Origin: an uncultured Lachnospiraceae bacterium
GTDB lineage: Bacteria > Bacillota > Clostridia > Lachnospirales > Lachnospiraceae
NCBI GenBank assembly: GCA_947594085.1
Contig: CANQEB010000010.1
Location: forward strand, 1-20,425
Reading direction: 5' to 3'
Length of the DNA: 20,425 nt
In this document: piece after piece, positions 16,975-20,425 of the stretch
Layout: every line of letters starts with the position of its first letter
Position numbering within the stretch: position 1 is the first letter of the stretch
Position numbers and translations under genes: made by a program
The notes under the pieces: model-generated
Told to the model about the DNA's origin: nothing
The model's database searches: none
Seen by the model: the letters and a program-made list of their open reading frames with translations, nothing else

Positions 16975-17379
16975 ATGGAGAAAGGAGCTTACCCGATTAT
17001 CTTAAAACGGGAAGACGATGGTTATTATGTCGAAATACCGGATTTTGGTATTGGGACACAAGGCGATTCGATAGCTGAAGCTATGGAAATGGCTAGGGAT
17101 GCTATCGGTTTAATGGGAATCGATATGCAAGATGACGGAAAAGAACTGCCGAAACCGTACCACGCAGAAATTAAAACAGAAAAGGACGATATTGTTACGT
17201 TAGTGGATATTGATTTTTCTGAGTACAGAAAGAAAGTAGATAATAAAGCCGTGAAAAAAAATTGCACCATTCCGTATTGGATGAGTGTGGAGGCTGATAA
17301 AGCTGGGCTGAACTATTCGCGGATTTTACAAGACGCAATCGCCAATATGCTTGGTGTGGGCGTACAAAAAGCTAACTAA
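16975..17379 (+). CDS. hicB: HicB-type antitoxin
   Basis: 134 residues. The N-terminal part (YPIILKREDDGYYVEIPDFGIGTQGDSIAEAMEMARDAI, about 6-44) is the partly degraded RNase H-like fold of HicB that binds and blocks HicA. The C-terminal part (IPYWMSVEADKAGLNYSRILQDAIANMLG, about 98-126) looks like the ribbon-helix-helix DNA-binding type that mediates autorepression. ATG at 16975 follows a very strong AAGGAGGAA, much better than that of hicA, which would favour antitoxin excess. The pair forms a complete type II toxin-antitoxin operon ending at a UUCG-loop terminator. A damaged second copy lies 4 kb upstream. Confidence 0.94.
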   Translation: MEKGAYPIILKREDDGYYVEIPDFGIGTQGDSIAEAMEMARDAIGLMGIDMQDDGKELPKPYHAEIKTEKDDIVTLVDIDFSEYRKKVDNKAVKKNCTIPYWMSVEADKAGLNYSRILQDAIANMLGVGVQKAN

Positions 17380-17394
17380 ATCTCTATATCCAGA

Positions 17395-17416
17395 AAGGCA
17401 CCCTTCGGGGTGCTTT
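17395..17416 (+). terminator. Terminator-like hairpin after hicB
   Basis: AAGGCACCC and GGGTGCTTT form a 9-bp stem (one G-T) with a TTCG loop, 15 nt after the hicB stop. The following CCTCTC is only partly T-rich, so termination may be weak. Confidence 0.65.
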
Positions 17417-17505
17417 CCTCTCTGCATAAAATGATGCTCTTTATGACATGAGAGTCTAATAAGTATTTGGTTTTTACGTAAGATATTAGTCTAGTCGAAG
17501 CATGT

Positions 17506-17730
17506 TTAGTGCTCCGATAACAGCATATTAGTAAATTTTTCAGCAGATCCTTGAAAATGTTGACCGATTTCGGTGCGAATCATTTCCCCAATTTCGACCA
17601 TTGCCTTTAAGGTTTCGGCATTAGGAGCCTCTTCAGGAATAGACACACCTTGTAAAAAAGCAACAACGTAATACATCTTGCTGTCAGGTATTTGATCTAT
17701 GAGTGTTTTGGCAAGTTCCCTATAACTCAT
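17506..17730 (-). CDS. Small protein, paralogue of the 73-residue protein at 12420; possibly antitoxin-like
   Basis: 74 residues, MSYRELAKTLIDQIPDSKMYYVVAFLQG followed by SIPEEAPNAETL. It has no signal peptide or membrane segment. The ATG at 17728-17730 has AAAGGATG upstream on the reverse strand, and the leader (CACGAAAGGATGTGTTAC) resembles that of the paralogue (CGTGAAAGGAAGCGTTTT). It lies beside hicAB but in the opposite orientation, converging on its terminator. No toxin-sized partner is seen next to it on its own strand. Function unknown; antitoxin-like character is a guess from size and neighbourhood. Confidence 0.65.
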   Translation of the reverse strand: MSYRELAKTLIDQIPDSKMYYVVAFLQGVSIPEEAPNAETLKAMVEIGEMIRTEIGQHFQGSAEKFTNMLLSEH

Positions 17731-17874
17731 GGTAACACATCCTTTCGTGGAAATATCAGTATTATCAATACAAATTTCTTTTATTCATTTTATCATTTCG
17801 TCATGTTAAATACAAGCGAAAACGGATAGGAAGCAAAAAATATAAGATTTAGGACGCATGTCAACAGAAAATAC

Positions 17875-17903
17875 TTGACAGCCTTCTTTTTTTCCTGTAT
17901 GAT
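17875..17903 (+). promoter_or_regulatory. Promoter for ylxM-ffh
   Basis: TTGACA (17875-17880), a 17-bp spacer and TATGAT (17898-17903; 5/6). It lies immediately before ylxM, giving a very short leader of about 10 nt with AAGGTG at 17909-17914. This promoter would replace read-through from ftsY, from which ylxM is separated here. Confidence 0.85.
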
Positions 17904-17919
17904 AGCCAAGGTGATTGAC

Positions 17920-18264
17920 ATGGATCAGGTTTTGAAGCAGTCCCTCCTGTATGACTTTTATGGGGAATTGCTGACAGAGCATCAGAGGAGCGTGTACGAG
18001 GAGGTCGTGCAGAACGATCTGTCCTACTCGGAGGCGGCTGAGATGTTCGGGGTCAGCAGACAGGGGATCCACGAGCTTGTGAAGCGATGCAACCGCATTT
18101 TGGAGGACTACGAGTCCAGATTGCATTTGGTGGAGCGTTTCCTGCAGATACGGGCGAATGTGCAGCAGATTCAGGAATTATCCGCGCACTGTGAGTCGGT
18201 CAGCCGTGAGGCGCTGGCGAAGCAGGTGTACGAGATCTCGGAGAAGATTTTAGAGGAGTTGTAG
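17920..18264 (+). CDS. ylxM: YlxM family DNA-binding/SRP-associated protein
   Basis: 114 residues. YlxM (UPF0122) is a small sigma-70 region 4-like helix-turn-helix protein encoded just before ffh in Firmicutes; in Streptococcus it associates with the signal recognition particle. The family signature is LLYDFYGELLTEHQ (residues 9-22), followed by the HTH region DLSYSEAAEMFGVSRQGIHELVKR. The frame is open back to 17875, but that point is the -35 box; the ATG at 17920 with AAGGTG 6 nt upstream is the sensible start and gives the family N-terminus MDQVLKQSLLYDFYG. One base separates its stop from ffh, indicating coupling. Confidence 0.93.
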   Translation: MDQVLKQSLLYDFYGELLTEHQRSVYEEVVQNDLSYSEAAEMFGVSRQGIHELVKRCNRILEDYESRLHLVERFLQIRANVQQIQELSAHCESVSREALAKQVYEISEKILEEL

Positions 18265-18265
18265 T

Positions 18266-19612
18266 ATGGCGTTTGAGAGCTTATCGGAAAAGCTTCAGAA
18301 TGTGTTCAAAAACCTGCGCAGCAAGGGCAGACTGACCGAGGCAGACGTCAAGGCCGCGCTTCGCGAGGTCAAGATGGCGCTTCTGGAGGCGGACGTCAGC
18401 TTCAAGGTTGTAAAGCAGTTTATAAACGCGGTGCAAGAGAAGGCGATCGGGCAGGATGTTATGAACGGCCTGAATCCAGGGCAGATGGTGATCAAGATCG
18501 TCAACGACGAGCTAGTGTCACTGATGGGTTCCGAGACGACGGAGATTGCGCTGAAGCCGGGCTCTGAGGTGACTGTCATCATGATGGCGGGACTGCAGGG
18601 CGCGGGCAAGACGACGACGGCGGCGAAGCTCGCCGGGAAGTTCAAGTCGAAGGGCCGCAGGCCTCTGCTGGTGGCTTGTGATGTATATCGGCCGGCGGCG
18701 ATCAAACAGCTCGAGATCAACGGTGAGAAGCAGGGGGTCGAGGTCTTTTCCCTCGGGGATAAGATCAGCCCGGTGGAGATCGCGAGGCAGTCGGTGGATT
18801 ACGCAAAGGCACACGGGATCAATACTGTGATGCTCGACACGGCGGGTCGTCTCCACATCGACGAGGATATGATGCAGGAGCTTCAGGAGATCAAGCGGAC
18901 CGTGGATGTCGACCAGACGGTGCTCGTCGTGGACGCGATGACCGGTCAGGACGCGGTAAACGTGGCTGCGATGTTCGAGGAGAAGATCGGGATCGACGGC
19001 GTGATCGTGACAAAGCTCGACGGCGACACAAGGGGCGGCGCGGCGCTCTCCATCAAGGCGACCTGTGGCAAGCCGATTCTCTACGCGGGTATGGGCGAGA
19101 AGCTCTCCGATCTGGAGCAGTTCTATCCGGATCGTATGGCGTCGCGTATCCTCGGCATGGGCGATGTACTTTCCCTGATCGAGAAGGCGCAGGAGAATAT
19201 CGACGAGGAGAAGGCAAAGTCGATGGAACAGAAGCTGCGCAAGGCGCAGTTTGGCTTTGATGATTATCTGGAGAGCATGAATCAGATGAAGAATATGGGC
19301 GGGTTGTCCAGCATCATCAGCATGCTACCGGGTGTCGGTGGGCAGATGAAGCAGCTCGAGGACGCGATCGATGAGGGCAAGATGAAGCGAGTCGAGTCGA
19401 TCATCCTCTCGATGACACCGCAGGAGCGCTCGAATCCGGATATTCTGAATCCATCGCGGAAGCGCAGGATCGCGGATGGCGCGGGCGTCGACATCAGCGA
19501 GGTCAATAGGCTGGTGAAGCAGTTCGAGCAGAGCAGAAAGATCATGAAGCAGTACTCCGGTATGTTCGGAGGTAAAATGGGTAAAAGAGGTAAGTTCAAA
19601 CTTCCTTTTTAA
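18266..19612 (+). CDS. ffh: Signal recognition particle protein Ffh
   Basis: 448 residues, normal length. Ffh binds 4.5S/6S RNA and hydrophobic signal sequences and delivers ribosomes to FtsY. N domain helices span 1-90; G motifs are GLQGAGKTT (109-117), CDVYRPAAIKQLE (G2 region), DTAGR (191-195), TKLDG (249-253) and GMGEKLSDLEQF. The C-terminal M domain from about 300 is methionine-rich (MNQMKNMGG, SMLPGVGGQMKQ) and ends basic, with the RKRRIADGAG RNA-binding segment near 393-402. ATG at 18266 follows the ylxM stop by one base. Its partner receptor gene ftsY is in the same window. Confidence 0.98.
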   Translation: MAFESLSEKLQNVFKNLRSKGRLTEADVKAALREVKMALLEADVSFKVVKQFINAVQEKAIGQDVMNGLNPGQMVIKIVNDELVSLMGSETTEIALKPGSEVTVIMMAGLQGAGKTTTAAKLAGKFKSKGRRPLLVACDVYRPAAIKQLEINGEKQGVEVFSLGDKISPVEIARQSVDYAKAHGINTVMLDTAGRLHIDEDMMQELQEIKRTVDVDQTVLVVDAMTGQDAVNVAAMFEEKIGIDGVIVTKLDGDTRGGAALSIKATCGKPILYAGMGEKLSDLEQFYPDRMASRILGMGDVLSLIEKAQENIDEEKAKSMEQKLRKAQFGFDDYLESMNQMKNMGGLSSIISMLPGVGGQMKQLEDAIDEGKMKRVESIILSMTPQERSNPDILNPSRKRRIADGAGVDISEVNRLVKQFEQSRKIMKQYSGMFGGKMGKRGKFKLPF

Positions 19613-19664
19613 CATTTTGTGATGTGGCAGCATCAAGACAGTGTCAGACATGAAGCGATCCATA

Positions 19665-19693
19665 TGGTTTGATGTTCACATCATAACAAACCA
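19665..19693 (+). other. Hairpin in the rpsP leader
   Basis: TGGTTT-GATG (19665-19674) pairs with CATC (19679-19682) and AAACCA (19688-19693), with a 5-nt bulge on the right arm. It ends about 6 nt before the rpsP ribosome binding site. It may be an mRNA structure affecting S16 translation or processing after ffh; no known motif is recognised. Confidence 0.35.
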
Positions 19694-19712
19694 GGACAGG
19701 GAGGTGAAAGAG

Positions 19713-19958
19713 ATGGCGGTAAAGATCAGACTGAGAAGAATGGGAAAGAAGAAAGCTCCTTTCTATAGAATCGTTGTAGCGGATTCCAGATCTCCGAGAG
19801 ACGGCAGATGTATCGAGGAAATCGGCACCTACAATCCGAATGCTGATCCGAGCGAGTTCAAGATCAATGAGGAACTTGCGAAGAAGTGGCTTGCAAACGG
19901 AGCTCAGCCGACCGAGGTAGTCGGTAAGCTTTTCAAGATTGCCGGTATCGAGAAGTAA
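19713..19958 (+). CDS. rpsP: 30S ribosomal protein S16
   Basis: 81 residues, the family's normal size. The N-terminus [20 protein letters not shown] followed by [22 protein letters not shown] is unmistakable for bS16, an early assembly protein of the small subunit. The open frame extends to 19641, but ATG 19713 is preceded by GGGAGGTG with 7 nt spacing, which fixes the start. It lies 100 nt after ffh and 53 nt before khpA, the usual order in Firmicutes. Confidence 0.98.
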   Translation: MAVKIRLRRMGKKKAPFYRIVVADSRSPRDGRCIEEIGTYNPNADPSEFKINEELAKKWLANGAQPTEVVGKLFKIAGIEK

Positions 19959-20011
19959 GACAGAGGTTGCTGGTCACGGTGTGAACAGTGACAGACACTG
20001 AGGTGAGCTGA

Positions 20012-20239
20012 ATGAAAGATTTAGTAGAAGTGATTGCGAAATCTCTGGTTGAGCATCCGGACGAGGTAGTGGTTACTGAAAAGCAGAGTGGCAAGACACT
20101 CGTGCTTGAGCTAAAGGTGGCACCGTCTGATATGGGTAAGGTGATCGGCAAGCAGGGCAGGATTGCGAAGGCGATCCGCTCAGTGGTGAAAGCCGCAGCA
20201 TCCAGAGAAGACAAGAAAGTAGTTGTGGATATCATGTAG
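20012..20239 (+). CDS. khpA: KH domain RNA-binding protein KhpA
   Basis: 75 residues, a single KH domain. The loop GKVIGKQGRIAKAIR (about 42-56) contains the GxxG motif GKQG. KhpA, with KhpB, binds RNAs and affects cell division and elongation in Streptococcus and others. ATG 20012 is preceded by GAGGTGAG. It normally lies between rpsP and rimM-trmD; here a hairpin and a group II intron end follow instead of rimM within the window. Confidence 0.95.
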   Translation: MKDLVEVIAKSLVEHPDEVVVTEKQSGKTLVLELKVAPSDMGKVIGKQGRIAKAIRSVVKAAASREDKKVVVDIM

Positions 20240-20323
20240 ATAGCAGGGTTCAAACGTCGTGTGTTTCATGCTTCCATGAAAAACATAGCTTAGAAATCCG
20301 TGGTATCCTAAGATGAAGTTAAG

Positions 20324-20355
20324 AGGGCTGTCGTATGACAGCCCTGAATTTTATA
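20324..20355 (+). terminator. Terminator-like hairpin, target of the group II intron
   Basis: AGGGCTGTC (20324-20332) and GACAGCCCT (20337-20345) form a perfect 9-bp stem with a GTAT loop, followed by GAATTTTATA. It looks like an intrinsic terminator whose T-run is short or was cut by the intron insertion at 20356. Confidence 0.75.
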
Positions 20356-20425
20356 GTGCGCCCGGCGGCGCACGTTTCTAACGGGTGAAAGTCCCGAATC
20401 CGCCCGGTAGTGGGAAGGATATAGC
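20356..20425 (+). mobile_element. Group II intron, 5' end (probably class C), runs off the window
   Basis: The sequence begins GTGCGCCCGGC, a typical group II 5' splice site, with GTGCGCC and GGCGCAC forming the first helix of domain I. It is followed by ACGGGTGAAAGTCCCGA, which matches the conserved early domain I hairpin of class C introns such as that of Oceanobacillus iheyensis. Class C introns insert just downstream of terminator hairpins, and a hairpin ends 10 nt upstream. The reverse transcriptase gene and 3' end are outside the window. Confidence 0.87.

Noticed and set aside
17430..17500. Inverted repeat CTAATA / TATTAG as a terminator for the 17506 gene
   Set aside because: Only 6 bp with a long loop in AT-rich DNA and no T-run on the right strand.
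17740..17830. Minus-strand promoter for the 74-residue protein (TTGTAT-17-TAAAAT)
   Set aside because: The -35 match is poor and the region is AT-rich, so a chance match is likely.
19580..19612. Terminator at the end of ffh (AAGTTCAAACTTCC then TTTTT)
   Set aside because: The pairing is 5 bp with a 2-nt loop, too tight to form, and it lies within the ffh coding end.

Overview
The window reads as a chromosomal segment of a Clostridia bacterium, most likely a Lachnospiraceae-type gut anaerobe. The evidence is the gene order ackA, (yceD, rpmF), plsX, acpP, rnc, smc, ftsY, ylxM, ffh, rpsP, khpA, the strong AGGAGG ribosome binding sites, TTGACA/TATAAT promoters, and secreted proteins with Fn3, BIG_2 and leucine-rich repeat domains. 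Genus cannot be fixed from the sequence alone.

Region 1 (1-2350): the 3' part of acetate kinase, then a secreted protein with an HExxH motif and a C-terminal Fn3-like domain, which I read as a possible zinc metallopeptidase of unknown substrate. Region 2 (2280-9990): a housekeeping block on the plus strand. A clear promoter precedes yceD-rpmF, which ends at a terminator; a second promoter precedes plsX, acpP, rnc, smc and ftsY. These genes link fatty acid and phospholipid synthesis, ribosome and RNA processing, chromosome organisation and co-translational membrane targeting.

Region 3 (9990-17870): about 7.9 kb inserted between ftsY and ylxM, which in many Firmicutes are neighbours. It begins with two GC-richer metabolic genes (threonine ammonia-lyase, an SDR-family epimerase-like protein). 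An AT-richer accessory stretch (12.3-17.8 kb) follows. At its centre is an 864-residue secreted leucine-rich-repeat protein with 16 cysteine-containing 21-residue repeats, an EF-hand-like loop and two BIG_2 domains. Its promoter region carries a run of nine G between the candidate -35 and -10, which suggests phase-variable expression. The gene is flanked on both sides by related sequence: a 23-nt identical hairpin element, a hicB gene (broken on the left, intact with hicA on the right) with the same UUCG-loop terminator, and two paralogous minus-strand genes for 73-74 residue proteins. The left flank also holds an N-terminally truncated Rpn/PD-(D/E)XK transposase-like gene fused directly to the hicB remnant. 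The right flank carries a complete hicAB toxin-antitoxin operon with a consensus promoter, a likely operator, and a large hairpin at the hicA-hicB junction.

Region 4 (17870-20425): a consensus promoter drives ylxM-ffh, followed by rpsP and khpA. The expected next genes (rimM, trmD, rplS) are not reached. Instead a terminator-like hairpin is followed 10 nt later by the 5' end of a group II intron, apparently class C, which runs off the window.
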